From Compostimonas suwonensis (lineage in GTDB: Bacteria; Actinomycetota; Actinomycetes; Actinomycetales; Microbacteriaceae), in contig NZ_PGFB01000006.1 of the NCBI RefSeq assembly GCF_002797855.1, forward strand, positions 1 through 64,000: a stretch of DNA of 64,000 nucleotides, given 5' to 3'. The notes beneath the pieces were generated by a model. That model was not told the DNA's origin. It searched no databases and saw nothing but the letters and a program-made list of their open reading frames with translations. The translations under genes and the position numbers were made by a program. Each line of letters begins with the position of its first letter. Within the stretch, counting starts at the first letter, position 1. Below, one piece after another: positions 36,401-45,930 of this stretch.

Positions 36401-39355
36401 GCGGTGGACGGCGCGGTGTCGCTCACACTCCAGGGCGGCGCGACGTTCGCCGAGGCATCCGGCGACTTGATCGCAGCGGGCACGGCCCGGGTCGACGGTC
36501 TTCCCGCCGGTCTGTCGGCCACGCTCGTGCGGCAGGATGCCACGACCCTCGCCCTCGCGGTGAGCGGCACCCTCCAGGCCGTCGAGGCCGGCACCTTCAC
36601 GATCGGGTTCGAGGACTCGGCCCTTGCCGGCGGAGTCCGCGCCCGCGAGATCGACGGCGACGGGCTCAGCACGCTGCACCCCCTCACGGTCGGCATCGGA
36701 ACGGACTGGCACGAGAAGCTGTCGGCGCTCTACGACGAGGCGCACCTCGTGCGGCAGGGCAGCTACTCCTCGCAGACCTTCGGAGCGCTCACCACGGCGC
36801 TCGCGAAGGCGCGGGCTCTGCTCGACGCACCGGCGGCATCCGACACGGCTCTGCAGCAGGCCTACTTCACGATCAACTCGGCGCTCGACGCGCTCGAGCT
36901 CGGCGAGGGCGGCTACCGGCGGCTCGAGGCGGAGCGCTCCGACTCCTGGTCGGGCGGCGAGCTCGGCAACGAGGCCATCAACATCGGCGGCGTGAAGCCC
37001 GGCTCCTGGGTCGCGTACTCGGGTATGGACTTCGCCGCGGGCGGTGGCGCACCGGGATCGATCAGCATCCGCTACGTGACGAACTCGACGCGCTGCCCGG
37101 AGGACTCCGCGGTGGAGGTGCGTCTCGGCGCGCCGGACGGCCCGATCGCCGCGACGGTCAAGCTGCCCCGCAACAGCCCGGACTGGAACAACTACTCGGT
37201 CGTCACCCAGGCCGTCGACCCCTCGGCGTTCGCCGGCGGCGAGGACGTGTACTTCGTGTTCCGGGGGAGCATCACGGGCACGCTGCCCTGGATCGCGAAC
37301 CTCGACTACTTCCAGTTCGCGCCCGCCTCCGACGACCCCGACGCGCCCGTGACGTTCGACAGGCTCACGACGCGCAATGCGACCGCGCTGCACGCCGGCA
37401 TCGACAAGTCGAGCGAGACCTTCCAGAACGTCAACCACAACGAGTGGGCGTCCTACGTCGCGTACGACTTCGGCACCAAGGGCGTCGACAAGCTCCAGGT
37501 CAACTACGACAAGCCCTCCGACCGCACGACCGCGAGCACCTCGGTCGAGGTGCACTTCGGCAGCACGAGCGGCCCGCTCGTCGCGACCGTGCCGCTCACG
37601 TACACGGGAACGGGATGGGGCACCTACCGCACGCTCACGGCGGATGTCGACCCGAGCGTTTTCGTCGGCAAGAAAGACGTCTACTTCGTCTTCATCGCCT
37701 CGAAGGCCGACGGCGGTCACCCCTACGTCGCCAACATCGGCTGGATGCAGTTCGCCCAGACACCGAGGGACGCCACGACCTCCTACCACCTCGAGGCCGA
37801 GCGTTTCGCAGCCAACAGCGGCGGCGAGCTGGGCATCGAGAACAACACGGACTCCGCGGGAGTGGTGTACACGAACCTCAAGGGCACGCACGACAACGAC
37901 TGGCTGCGCTACGACGGCATCGATTTCGGCGATGAGACGGCCACCTCGGTGACCGTGCGCTACGCGAACAACTCCTCGCGCGCCGGTGCGAACTCGCGGG
38001 TCGAGGTGCACCTCGACTCGCGTGACGGCGCGCCGTTCACGACGGTTCCGCTGCCGGTGACCGGCACCGCGTGGAACACGATCAACACGACGACCTTCCA
38101 CCTGCCGTCGGGGATCACCGGAGCGCACACGATCTTCCTCGTGCTGCGCACCGAGCCCGATGCCGACCACCCCTTCGTGGCGAACATCGACTGGTTCGAC
38201 TTCGGCTACGGGGTCGACGTGTCGCCGCTGCGCACGGCGATCGAGCGGTACGAGCCGTTGAGCGCCGAGGAGGACCGCTACCTCGCGGTCGACTTCCGCA
38301 CCTTCACCCGTGCGCTCGAGAACGCTCGCGCCGTCGCCGACGACGCCGGGGTGACCGCGCCCGAGCTCGCGGCGGCCCTGCGCGAGCTCACGCTCGCGGC
38401 CGGGCAGCTCGAGTGGAAGGTCATCCGCCAGCTCGGCGACCTCGTCGCCCTCTCCGATGCTCTCGACCCCGCGCAGGTCACCCCGGAGAGCCATGCTCTC
38501 CTGGCCTCCGCGGTGGCCCAGGCGAAGGCGTTGGCCACGGGCTCGTCCTACGAGGCCTACCAGACGGCATACACCGATCTGCGCACGGCCTACGACGGAC
38601 TCGAGTTCTTGGCACCCGACACCGTCGCCCCCGTCATCACCCTGCGGGCGGGGGACACGGTCCTCCGCGGAACCGAGTTCGACCCGACGGCCGGCGTCAC
38701 CGCGCTCGACGCCGTCGACGGCGACCTGACCGCGGCCGTCGTCGTGACGGGCGCGGTCGACACCTCCGTGGTGGGCAGCTACCCGCTGGAGTACCGCGTG
38801 AGCGACGCGGCCGGAAACGTCGCGACGGCGCAGCGCACCGTCGAGGTCGTGCCCTCGGAGTCCTCGGACGGCCAGGAGGTCCAGGTGACGGTCCCCGAGC
38901 CCGTCACGGGCGAGTTCGTCTGGAACATCGGCGGCGGCAGCGGCGGCGGCAACGACCCGGTGGATCTGGGCGCGGCCGGGCAGGCCGGCGATCACTTCGC
39001 CGTGACGGGTGCGATCAACCCGGTCCGCGTGACGGACACGCGTGCGGACGCTCCGCCGTGGTCGCTGTCGGCCCAGGTGGGTGACTTCACCTCGAGGGGC
39101 AGGACCTTTGCGGGCAAGTACCTCGGCTGGACGCCGCGTGTGCTGGAGGAGGGCGGCGACGCCGTCGCCGGTGCCGCTGTGGCGTCGGGCTTCGACTCGG
39201 GCGACGGCCTGTCGGCGTCGTCGACCCTCGGCTCGGCCGCACGCGGTCACGCGCGAGGCTCGGCGACCCTCGGGGCGCGGCTGGACCTGAAGATCCCGCT
39301 CGAGGTCGCCGACGGCACCTACCAGGCGACCCTGACGCTGACCGCCTTGGGCTGA
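33455..39355 (+). CDS. Secreted multidomain GH92 alpha-mannosidase (copy 2, with extra Ig-like domain)
   Basis: A 1966-residue paralogue of the gene at 27558 with the same layout: signal helix about 37-65, GH92 core with E658 in NEIDLQAPYL and MDNDAG at about 728, Ig-like repeats, FIVAR, three CBM6-like domains, FIVAR helices and the same C-terminal domain. It adds a DUF5011/HYR-type Ig domain at about 1719-1802 (DTVAPVITLRAGD to RTVEVV). By alignment with copy 1, the true start may be the GTG at 33467. Several DNA blocks are identical to copy 1. Both copies are probably exported and may act on the same mannan with different reach or specificity. Confidence 0.9.
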   Translation: MDGSVKRVSDRDVSAAPQPGPRRGLSGLWQRMSSSPGRALPIAAVAVVVAAGLVPGIGAVGAAVAEQGGASASGADFTQYVDPFVSTEDDFGQDMPAAVAPHGLAKLNPMTTPGRSHSGYDYAEDQIAGFTLTNQDGAGGSGSGGDLLTVPTYVKYTTRPTTGSYAKNYSHDDEEASPGYYRVALTTTQGTDGAVSNTPGSAPIEAQMTADVRTALQRYTFPNAGAASLVLDLRNNFAGRVDASLDVDILDDGRASLSGYVVGAFGSSGYRLYYYAETTGPVTGVRSWGADGVLSDAAHRQGADIGAIIDVDVAAASTVGLTTTLSPISVEQARTDMGNEIGDRDFEQVRADTKAQWNDVLSTVAVDSSITSDPDGTLKKLFYTHLYRLFGMPMNATSTTGSYRGVDGVIYQADGYTHYDSWYLWDDFRKYSILALAYPEVYRDVTQSLVDLFAELANTSAGSLSALAQSVPTTRFERASVVIADAVSKGVDLAGLDLAFDGLKRQVGTGYNAANTQRGYLSNDVDDTLGTAYDDWSMSIIADALGKADDKAFYLQRATNYTNLFNTDGWTNPAGGKVGLIGIRDDNGNWGNANPEQFEAANLYQGTLWQYNWYAANDMGGMIDLMGGQDKARSAVSFLFGEQAPDDGSRMLHSNANEIDLQAPYLFNFVGQPSHTQYWARSIYTKPTWNRYIATGSTGEAPSSGGEFRPPIKDKVYELDSDGFLPTMDNDAGTMSATFVAAAMGLFPVTAGSDSYQIGSPFFEHVTIDGHNGKTFSINADDVSPDRFYIQSATLNGRSLNRTWISYDEILDGGDVTFQMGDTASEWAADGPMAYTMSDHVDSSVYDKTHTNPIASSSKVFSEATANDGTIGSTITLTATGTIFAGAVGDDLAGSAVTAANVPDGLALHAIKRSDTSLELSLSGSARLHLPSDDVDDLAVTLGASAFATPVNGAAQTIDLDVAYTGYTLVAGAPGVTADETGAVDGAVSLTLQGGATFAEASGDLIAAGTARVDGLPAGLSATLVRQDATTLALAVSGTLQAVEAGTFTIGFEDSALAGGVRAREIDGDGLSTLHPLTVGIGTDWHEKLSALYDEAHLVRQGSYSSQTFGALTTALAKARALLDAPAASDTALQQAYFTINSALDALELGEGGYRRLEAERSDSWSGGELGNEAINIGGVKPGSWVAYSGMDFAAGGGAPGSISIRYVTNSTRCPEDSAVEVRLGAPDGPIAATVKLPRNSPDWNNYSVVTQAVDPSAFAGGEDVYFVFRGSITGTLPWIANLDYFQFAPASDDPDAPVTFDRLTTRNATALHAGIDKSSETFQNVNHNEWASYVAYDFGTKGVDKLQVNYDKPSDRTTASTSVEVHFGSTSGPLVATVPLTYTGTGWGTYRTLTADVDPSVFVGKKDVYFVFIASKADGGHPYVANIGWMQFAQTPRDATTSYHLEAERFAANSGGELGIENNTDSAGVVYTNLKGTHDNDWLRYDGIDFGDETATSVTVRYANNSSRAGANSRVEVHLDSRDGAPFTTVPLPVTGTAWNTINTTTFHLPSGITGAHTIFLVLRTEPDADHPFVANIDWFDFGYGVDVSPLRTAIERYEPLSAEEDRYLAVDFRTFTRALENARAVADDAGVTAPELAAALRELTLAAGQLEWKVIRQLGDLVALSDALDPAQVTPESHALLASAVAQAKALATGSSYEAYQTAYTDLRTAYDGLEFLAPDTVAPVITLRAGDTVLRGTEFDPTAGVTALDAVDGDLTAAVVVTGAVDTSVVGSYPLEYRVSDAAGNVATAQRTVEVVPSESSDGQEVQVTVPEPVTGEFVWNIGGGSGGGNDPVDLGAAGQAGDHFAVTGAINPVRVTDTRADAPPWSLSAQVGDFTSRGRTFAGKYLGWTPRVLEEGGDAVAGAAVASGFDSGDGLSASSTLGSAARGHARGSATLGARLDLKIPLEVADGTYQATLTLTALG

Positions 39356-39383
39356 TCCTCCGGCGTCCGTCCGGTTCGCGAGA

Positions 39384-39421
39384 GTCCCGCCGGCCCACGA
39401 GAGTTCGTGGGCCGGCGGGAC
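39384..39421. terminator. Perfect 17-bp hairpin between GH92 copy 2 and panB
   Basis: Arms 39384-39400 (GTCCCGCCGGCCCACGA) and 39405-39421 are perfectly complementary around a GAGT loop. It lies between convergent genes and can serve both as terminator. No U-tract is present. Confidence 0.7.
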
Positions 39422-39435
39422 GTCGTGCGCGGGGC

Positions 39436-39487
39436 GGCATGGATGCTGCGGGGTGGCATGGATGCTGCGAGTGGCATGGATGCCGCG
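39436..39487. repeat. Short tandem repeat near the panB 3' end
   Basis: GGCATGGATGCTGCG occurs at 39436-39450, 39455-39469 and, with one change, 39473-39487, spaced 18-19 bp. It is non-coding and lies between the hairpin at 39384 and panB. Confidence 0.6.
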
Positions 39488-39520
39488 GTGCGGGCGGTGC
39501 GGGCGACGAGTGGGGAGCCG

Positions 39521-40414
39521 CTACTCCTCGTAGCTGTGCTCCTGGGTGGGATAGCGGCCCGCGGTCACGTCGTCGCGGTAGCGCTGCGCCGCCTCCGAGA
39601 GCACGCCGCGCAGATCGGCGTACCTCTTCACGAAGCTCGGGATGCGGCCGGTCGTGAGGCCCGCCCAGTCGGTCCAGACGAGAAGCTGGCCGTCGACCTC
39701 GGGCCCCGCGCCCACGCCGATCGTGGGGATCCGCAGCTCGGCGGTGACCCGGGCGGCCGCGGCGGCGGGAACCATCTCGAGCACCACGGCGAAGGCCCCG
39801 GCATCCTCGACCGCGTGGGCGTCGGCGAGCAGCTGCTCGGCGCCCGCGCCGCGGCCCTGGATGATGTGACCGCCGAGGCCGTGCTCGCTCTGCGGGGTGA
39901 AGCCGATGTGGGCCATCACGGGGATGCCGGCGTCGACGATGCGCTTGATCTGCTTGCGGCTGCGCTCACCGCCTTCGAGCTTGACCGCGTGCGCGCCGGT
40001 CTCCTTCATAAAGCGCACCGCCGTGTGCAGGGCGTCCTCCGGACCGTTCTCGTAGGAGCCGAAAGGCATGTCGGCGATGACGAAGGCCCGTTTGACGGCT
40101 CCGGCGACGGCGCGGGCGAGCGGGATGAGCTCGTCGACCGTGACCGGAAGGGTCGTGTCGAAGCCGAGCACGTTGTTGCCCGCGGAGTCGCCGACGAGCA
40201 GGAAGTCGATCCCGGCCTCGTCGAAGATCTGCGCCGTCAGCTGGTCGTAGCTCGTGAGCCCCGTGATCGTGATGCCCTGGTCTTTGGCGTTCTGGAAATG
40301 GCGTGTGCGCACGCGTTTGATGACGGGAGACAGGGCAGACGAGGGGGGCGACGAGGGAGCCGATCCGGGCGTCGACTCGAGGGGGGACTGGGCTTCCGCT
40401 GACTGCTCCGACAT
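39521..40414 (-). CDS. panB: 3-methyl-2-oxobutanoate hydroxymethyltransferase
   Basis: Catalyses the first committed step of pantothenate synthesis, adding a hydroxymethyl group from methylene-tetrahydrofolate to ketoisovalerate. A 297-residue TIM barrel with [31 protein letters not shown] (metal-binding D), [22 protein letters not shown] and [12 protein letters not shown], all PanB hallmarks. The N-terminal about 30 residues are a Ser/Pro-rich extension. TAGACT (40421-40426) precedes the ATG by 6 nt, so leaderless. It is divergent from glnA2. Confidence 0.96.
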   Translation of the reverse strand: MSEQSAEAQSPLESTPGSAPSSPPSSALSPVIKRVRTRHFQNAKDQGITITGLTSYDQLTAQIFDEAGIDFLLVGDSAGNNVLGFDTTLPVTVDELIPLARAVAGAVKRAFVIADMPFGSYENGPEDALHTAVRFMKETGAHAVKLEGGERSRKQIKRIVDAGIPVMAHIGFTPQSEHGLGGHIIQGRGAGAEQLLADAHAVEDAGAFAVVLEMVPAAAAARVTAELRIPTIGVGAGPEVDGQLLVWTDWAGLTTGRIPSFVKRYADLRGVLSEAAQRYRDDVTAGRYPTQEHSYEE

Positions 40415-40519
40415 GTGGTCAGTCTACGTCTCGGCGATCACGGCGCCTGCGAATCCGGCGGGTCGCGCACAGACCCAGCCCGAGCCACTAGCCTTAGATG
40501 AGAACACGAAAGGGCCCGA

Positions 40520-41857
40520 ATGGACAAGCAACGTGACTTCGTTCTTCGCACTATCGAAGAGCGCGGGATCAAATTCGTTCGACTCTGGTTCACCGACGTC
40601 ATCGGCACCCTGAAATCGGTGGCCATCGCCCCCGCAGAGGTCGAAGGGGCCTTCGCCGAGGGCTTGGGCTTCGACGGCTCGGCCATCGAGGGGCTCACCC
40701 GCTCCTTCGAGTCAGACCTCCTGGCGCACCCCGATCCCACGACCTTCCAGATCCTGCCCTGGCGTGGCGAGGTCGACCCCACGGCGCGGATGTTCTGCGA
40801 CATCACGACGCCCGACGGCCAGCCCGCCGTCGCCGATCCGCGCAACGTGCTCAAGCGCACGCTCGAGAAGGCCGCCGACCTCGGCTTCACCTTCTACACG
40901 CACCCCGAGATCGAGTTCTACCTGCTCAAGTCGTCGCAGTTCGGCGCCAACGGCCCGGAGCCCGTCGACTCGGCCGGTTACTTCGACAACGTCCCCGGCG
41001 GCACCGCCCACGACTTCCGCCGGCGTTCCGTGCGGATGCTCGAAGACCTCGGCATCTCGGTGGAGTTCAGCCACCACGAGGCCGGCCCCGGCCAGAACGA
41101 GATCGACCTCCGCTACGCCGACGCGCTGACGACGGCCGACAACATCATGACCTTCCGCACGGTCATCAAAGAGGTCGCCATCGAACAGGGCGTCTACGCG
41201 ACGTTCATGCCCAAGCCGATGTCAGGTCATCCGGGCTCGGGAATGCACACCCACATGTCGCTCTTCGAGGGCGACACGAACGCCTTCTACGAGGCCGGGG
41301 CCCAGTACCAGCTCTCCAAGATCGGCCGCAACTTCATCGCCGGCCTGCTGCACCACGCGCCCGAGATCACCGCCGTGACGAACCAGTTCGTCAACTCGTA
41401 CAAGCGGCTGTGGGGCGGCGACGAGGCCCCGAGCTTCGTCTGCTGGGGCCACAACAACCGCTCGGCGCTCGTGCGCGTTCCGCTCTACAAGCCCAACAAG
41501 GGCCAGAGCTCGCGTGTCGAGTACCGGGCGATCGACTCGGCCGCGAACCCCTACCTGGCCTTCTCGCTCATGCTGGCAGCCGGTCTCAAGGGCATCGAGG
41601 AGGGCTATGAGCTGCCGCCGGAGGCCGAGGACAACGTCTGGAGCCTCACCGACACCGAGCGCCGAGCGCTCGGCTACAACCAGCTGCCCGCGAGCCTCGA
41701 CCACGCCGTGCAGTACATGGAGGAGTCCGAGCTCGTCGCAGAGACGCTCGGCGAGCAGGTCTTCAATCACGTGCTGAGCAACAAGCGCCGGGAATGGCAC
41801 CAGTACCGCGACCAGGTGACCCCCTTCGAGCTGCGCAGCAACCTGGAGATGCTCTAG
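40520..41857 (+). CDS. glnA2: Type I glutamine synthetase, GlnA2-like
   Basis: Makes glutamine from glutamate, ammonia and ATP. A 445-residue GSI with GFDGSAIEGL, the metal/ATP residues in EIEFYLL, GSGMHTHMSL and the NRSALVRVP loop. The C-terminal segment reads GYELPPEAEDNVW, without the KNLYDLPPEE adenylylation site, so this enzyme is probably not controlled by GlnE. The start follows an AAAGGG site, and a TAGCCT box lies at about 40491. Placement next to glnE and panB matches mycobacterial glnA2. Confidence 0.93.
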   Translation: MDKQRDFVLRTIEERGIKFVRLWFTDVIGTLKSVAIAPAEVEGAFAEGLGFDGSAIEGLTRSFESDLLAHPDPTTFQILPWRGEVDPTARMFCDITTPDGQPAVADPRNVLKRTLEKAADLGFTFYTHPEIEFYLLKSSQFGANGPEPVDSAGYFDNVPGGTAHDFRRRSVRMLEDLGISVEFSHHEAGPGQNEIDLRYADALTTADNIMTFRTVIKEVAIEQGVYATFMPKPMSGHPGSGMHTHMSLFEGDTNAFYEAGAQYQLSKIGRNFIAGLLHHAPEITAVTNQFVNSYKRLWGGDEAPSFVCWGHNNRSALVRVPLYKPNKGQSSRVEYRAIDSAANPYLAFSLMLAAGLKGIEEGYELPPEAEDNVWSLTDTERRALGYNQLPASLDHAVQYMEESELVAETLGEQVFNHVLSNKRREWHQYRDQVTPFELRSNLEML

Positions 41858-41879
41858 GCACATCCGCCCCCGCACCTCC

Positions 41880-44879
41880 ATGCCACGCGATCAGAACACT
41901 CTCACCGAGTTCGCCCGGCTCGGGTTCGCCGAGCTGGGCGAAGCGCGCGGGCGCCTCGACGAGGCCGTGAGCCTGGGCGGCACGGAGGCGGCGCGGCTCC
42001 TGCCGGCTTTCGCGAACGCCGCCGATCCGGATGCCGCGCTCGTCGGCCTGCTCGCGCTGCTGCGGCTGGCACCCGACGAGGTGCGGCCGTTCCTCGCCGA
42101 CGACGAGCGGATGCCGCGGCTCCTGCGCATTCTCGGGGCGTCGACGGGTCTCGTCGACTTCTTCACCCGCCACCCGGAGGAGCTCCAGGCGATCGCCGAG
42201 CCCACGGCGGCCCTTCCCGGCGTCGACGAGCTGCGCGCCGACCTCCTCGCGAGTGTCGGGGCACCCGACGTGTCTCCCGAGGAGCCGCGCCCCGTCTCCG
42301 CACGTGGCGACGAGTCCGCATGGACGGCCTTGCGAGTGCGCTACCGTCGCAGGCTCGCTCAGATCGCCTCCTACGACCTCTCGCAGGCCGATCCGGCCAC
42401 GGGGCTGGAGTCGGTGGCGGGCGCTCTCGCCGATCTGGCCGGCGCCGCGCTCGAAGCCTCCCTCGCCGTGGCCCGGAGCATGGTCGCGTCGGGGGGCGCC
42501 GCAGCGCCCGGGCGGTTCCCGGTAGACGAGGTCGCCGCCACGAAGCTCGCGATCATCGGCATGGGCAAGGCCGGCGCCGGCGAGCTCAACTACGTGAGCG
42601 ACGTCGACGTCATCTTCGTGACCGAGGGCGACAGCCGTGCCGTCGACATCTCCACACGCCTCGCGATGGTCACGATGCGCGGCATCAACGAGGCCGGCTT
42701 CGAGCCGCCGCTCTGGGAGGTCGACCCCAACCTGCGCCCCGAGGGCAAGGAGGGCGCCCTCGTGCGCACCCTCGACTCCCATCTCGCCTACTACGACCGC
42801 TGGGCGAAGAGCTGGGAGTTCCAGGCGCTGCTCAAGGCCCGGCCGCTCGCGGGCGACCTCGAGCTGGGGGAGCGGTACGTCACCGCCCTCGCCCCCAAGG
42901 TCTGGTCGAGCGCCTCCCGCGAGAGCTTCGTCGAGTCCGTTCAGCGGATGCGGCAGCGCGTCACCGATCACATCCCCGACGACGAGGTCGAATACCAGCT
43001 CAAGCTCGGCCCGGGGGGCCTGCGCGACGTCGAGTTCACCGTGCAGCTGCTGCAGCTCGTGCACGGGCAGAGCGACGAGCTCGTGCGCCAGCGCGGAACG
43101 CTGCCCGCCCTCAACGCCCTCGCCGAGAACGGCTACATCGGGCGTGCCGAGGCCATCGAGTTCGCCCGCGACTACCGGGTGCTCCGCCTGCTCGAGCACC
43201 GCCTCCAGCTCTCCCGGCTGCGGCGCACGCACCTCATGCCGCGCGACGAGGAGGGCCTGCGGGTGCTGGCCCGCGCGAGCGGCCTGGCGCCCGACGCCGA
43301 GCACCTGACCGAGCTGTGGTCGTCGACGAAGCTCCGGGTGCGAGGACTGCACGAGCGCCTGTTCTACCGCCCGCTGCTGTCGGCCGTGGCCGCGCTGCCC
43401 ACCGACGAGTTCAACCTCAGCAGCGCCCAGGCCGAGGCCCGGCTCGCCGCCATCGGCTTCCGTGACGCCCGGGGCGCGCTCGCCCACATCGCCGCCCTCA
43501 CCTCGGGGGTGTCGCGTCGCGCGACCATCCAGCGCCACCTCCTGCCGGTCATGCTCCAGTGGTTCGCCGACGGCGCCGACCCCGACTACGGACTGCTCGT
43601 CTTCCGCCGGCTGAGCGAGGATCTCGGTTCCACCTACTGGTATCTGCGGATGCTGCGCGACTCCTCCGGTGCCGCTCAGCGCCTCACGCGCGTGCTCAGC
43701 GGTTCGCGCTACGTGGGGGAGCTGCTCGAGCGCATCCCCGAGTCCGCGGCGTGGCTGGAGAACGACGACGAGCTGCGCCCCCGCACGATCGAGAGCCTGC
43801 GCGACGAGGCGCGCGCGGTGCTCGCACGCCACGAGACGCCGGATGCCGCGGCATCCGCTCTTCGCACGGCGCGCCGCCGCGAGGTGCTGCGCCTGGCCTT
43901 CGCCTCGGTGCTCGGGCTCTGCACGGTCGAGGAGCTCGCGGCGGGCCTCTCCGCGGTCACGCAGGTGTTCCTCGAGGCGATCCTCGAGACGGTGCGGATC
44001 GCGCGCACGGCCACCCGAGACGACGGGCTCGAGTTCGCGATCATCGCGATGGGGCGGTTCGGCGGGCAGGAGCTCGGCTTCGGGTCCGACGCCGACGTGA
44101 TGTACGTCATCCGCTCGAACGGGCTCGACCAGGACGCCGCGTCGCAGGCGGCGAAGGGCGTCGTCGCCGAGCTGAACCGCCTGACCGAGGACGGCAGGCT
44201 TCCGCTCGACCTCGACCTGGGGCTGCGGCCGGAGGGCAAGAACGGTCCCGTCGTGCGGTCGCTCGACTCCTACCGCGCCTACTACGAGCGCTGGTCGCTC
44301 ACCTGGGAGGCCCAGGCCCTGCTGCGCGCTCGGGGCGCGGCGGGCGACCCGGCGCTCATCGCCGACTTCGAGGCGCTCGCGAACACGGTGCGCTACCCCG
44401 AGCAGGTGCCCGAGAACGACGTGCGCGAGATCAAGCGCATCAAGGCGCGCGTCGAGAACGAGCGCCTGCCCCAGGGCGCCGACCCCACCCGGCACCTCAA
44501 GCTCGGTCGCGGCTCGCTGAGCGATGTCGAGTGGTACGTGCAGCTCATGCAGCTCCAGCACGCGCACGAGGTGCCCGGCCTGCGCACCACCTCGACGCTC
44601 GCGTCGCTCGACGCGCTCGTCGAGGCCGGCCTGCTCAGCGAGGCGGATGCCGCGCAGCTCCGTGCCGCGTGGCTCTTCGCCTCCCGCGCCCGCTCCGCCC
44701 TCACCCTCTGGACGAACCGCACCTCCGACGTGCTGCCCGCCGACCGTCAGCAGCTCGAAGGCGTGGCCCGGCTGCTCGAGTACCCGCCGGGGTCGGCGAC
44801 CTCGCTCGAGGAGGACTACCTCGCGGTCACCCGCCGTGCGCGCCGGGTCTTCGACCGGCTCTTCTACGGGCCGCGCTGA
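41880..44879 (+). CDS. glnE: Glutamine synthetase adenylyltransferase/deadenylase
   Basis: A 999-residue bifunctional enzyme that adenylylates glutamine synthetase when nitrogen is plentiful and removes the AMP when it is scarce. Two nucleotidyltransferase domains are visible: GMGKAGAGELNYVSDVDVIF near 226-245 (deadenylylating half) and AMGRFGGQELGFGSDADVMY near 722-741 (adenylylating half), each followed by a helical bundle. It starts 22 bp after glnA2 and is likely co-transcribed. Its substrate is probably GlnA1, encoded at the right edge of the window. Confidence 0.96.
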   Translation: MPRDQNTLTEFARLGFAELGEARGRLDEAVSLGGTEAARLLPAFANAADPDAALVGLLALLRLAPDEVRPFLADDERMPRLLRILGASTGLVDFFTRHPEELQAIAEPTAALPGVDELRADLLASVGAPDVSPEEPRPVSARGDESAWTALRVRYRRRLAQIASYDLSQADPATGLESVAGALADLAGAALEASLAVARSMVASGGAAAPGRFPVDEVAATKLAIIGMGKAGAGELNYVSDVDVIFVTEGDSRAVDISTRLAMVTMRGINEAGFEPPLWEVDPNLRPEGKEGALVRTLDSHLAYYDRWAKSWEFQALLKARPLAGDLELGERYVTALAPKVWSSASRESFVESVQRMRQRVTDHIPDDEVEYQLKLGPGGLRDVEFTVQLLQLVHGQSDELVRQRGTLPALNALAENGYIGRAEAIEFARDYRVLRLLEHRLQLSRLRRTHLMPRDEEGLRVLARASGLAPDAEHLTELWSSTKLRVRGLHERLFYRPLLSAVAALPTDEFNLSSAQAEARLAAIGFRDARGALAHIAALTSGVSRRATIQRHLLPVMLQWFADGADPDYGLLVFRRLSEDLGSTYWYLRMLRDSSGAAQRLTRVLSGSRYVGELLERIPESAAWLENDDELRPRTIESLRDEARAVLARHETPDAAASALRTARRREVLRLAFASVLGLCTVEELAAGLSAVTQVFLEAILETVRIARTATRDDGLEFAIIAMGRFGGQELGFGSDADVMYVIRSNGLDQDAASQAAKGVVAELNRLTEDGRLPLDLDLGLRPEGKNGPVVRSLDSYRAYYERWSLTWEAQALLRARGAAGDPALIADFEALANTVRYPEQVPENDVREIKRIKARVENERLPQGADPTRHLKLGRGSLSDVEWYVQLMQLQHAHEVPGLRTTSTLASLDALVEAGLLSEADAAQLRAAWLFASRARSALTLWTNRTSDVLPADRQQLEGVARLLEYPPGSATSLEEDYLAVTRRARRVFDRLFYGPR

Positions 44880-44909
44880 GCTGCGGGTGCCGAGCTGCGG
44901 GTGCCGAAC

Positions 44910-45875
44910 TCATGACCCGGCTCGCGCAGGCAGCACGGGGGAGCCGATGAGCTGCTCCGTCTCCTGCCAGATGCGCGATCCGAGCGCGGGCTCGGTGTAG
45001 CGCGGATCGCCCGCGCCCGGCACGGGCGGCCCTCCGATCCGGCCGAGCGGGCCCCAGTACTGGCCGCCCTCCGCCTGCGGGTCGATCGTCGCGCGAACCG
45101 CCGACCGGGCGGCCGCGTCCTTGCCCACGCCGAGGAGCCCCCAGAGAGGCTCGCGCAGCCGCTCGCCGCGACGGTGTTCGAAGGCACCGGCTCGTTCGGG
45201 CGTGCGCGAGTCGACGGCCATTCCGGGATGCGAGAGCAGAGCCGCCGTCGGCGACGCCACGGCGCGCAGCCTGCGGTCGAGCTCGGCGAAGAGCGCCTCG
45301 TGCGCCGCCTTCGACAGCACATAGCGCCTGCCCACCGCGAGCGCGCGACCTGAGGCGAGCGGTCTCGACACGGATTCGAGAGGTGGGATGCGGGGGTGGA
45401 TGCTCCGCACGAGCCCGCTCGTCGTGCCGACGATCCTGCTGCCCGCCGTGCGCTCGAGGGTGGGCAGGGCGGCCGCGATGAGCGCGGCGTTGCCGAGGTG
45501 CCCGGTTCCCATGATCGGGTCGAAGCCGTCGGCGGTCGCCTCGCCCGCCGACGCGCGCATCACGGCGGCGTTGAGCACGAGGCCGTCGACGCGGCCGAGC
45601 TCGGCGATCCGCGCGCCGGTCTCCGCGATCGAGGCGAGCGAGGCGATGTCGAGCGGCAGTGTCAGCACCTCGGCGAGAGGATGCCGCGCCAGGATCGCGT
45701 CGCGCGCGGCATCCGACCTCTGCGGGTTGCGCGCGGCGAGCACGACCCGCGCGTTCGCGCCGGCGAGCTGCTCGGCGATGAAGTAGCCGATGCCCGCGCT
45801 GCCGCCCGTCACGACGACGGTGCGGCCGGTCTGGTCGGGAAGGGCGTCGGGCGTCCAGGCGTCGTGGTCGGGCAT
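44910..45875 (-). CDS. Short-chain dehydrogenase/reductase (SDR)
   Basis: A 321-residue Rossmann oxidoreductase. NAD(P)-binding motif TGGSAGIGYFIAEQLA is at about 23-38, LVLNAAVM gives the NNAG-equivalent, and RRYVLSKAAHEAL holds the catalytic Y-x-x-x-K. The start at 45875 follows a GGAGAA site; in-frame codons upstream lie over operator DNA. Similar proteins are annotated as retinol-dehydrogenase-like, but the substrate is unknown. It is divergent from a TetR regulator with two operators between them, so it is probably inducible. Confidence 0.88.
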   Translation of the reverse strand: MPDHDAWTPDALPDQTGRTVVVTGGSAGIGYFIAEQLAGANARVVLAARNPQRSDAARDAILARHPLAEVLTLPLDIASLASIAETGARIAELGRVDGLVLNAAVMRASAGEATADGFDPIMGTGHLGNAALIAAALPTLERTAGSRIVGTTSGLVRSIHPRIPPLESVSRPLASGRALAVGRRYVLSKAAHEALFAELDRRLRAVASPTAALLSHPGMAVDSRTPERAGAFEHRRGERLREPLWGLLGVGKDAAARSAVRATIDPQAEGGQYWGPLGRIGGPPVPGAGDPRYTEPALGSRIWQETEQLIGSPVLPARAGS

Positions 45876-45930
45876 ATCGGTTCTCCGCATCTCGTGGTGC
45901 TGCTCGGTTCGTGGATCTGGTCGGCGCAAG

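Noticed and set aside
27468-39250. Two huge reverse-strand open frames (about 1950 codons each) opposite the GH92 genes
   Set aside because: They are antisense shadows caused by extreme third-position GC. Their translations are Arg/Val/Asp-rich low-complexity without domains, whereas the forward strand encodes clear GH92 enzymes.
41763-44567. Long reverse-strand frame opposite glnE
   Set aside because: Shadow of glnE, low-complexity translation.
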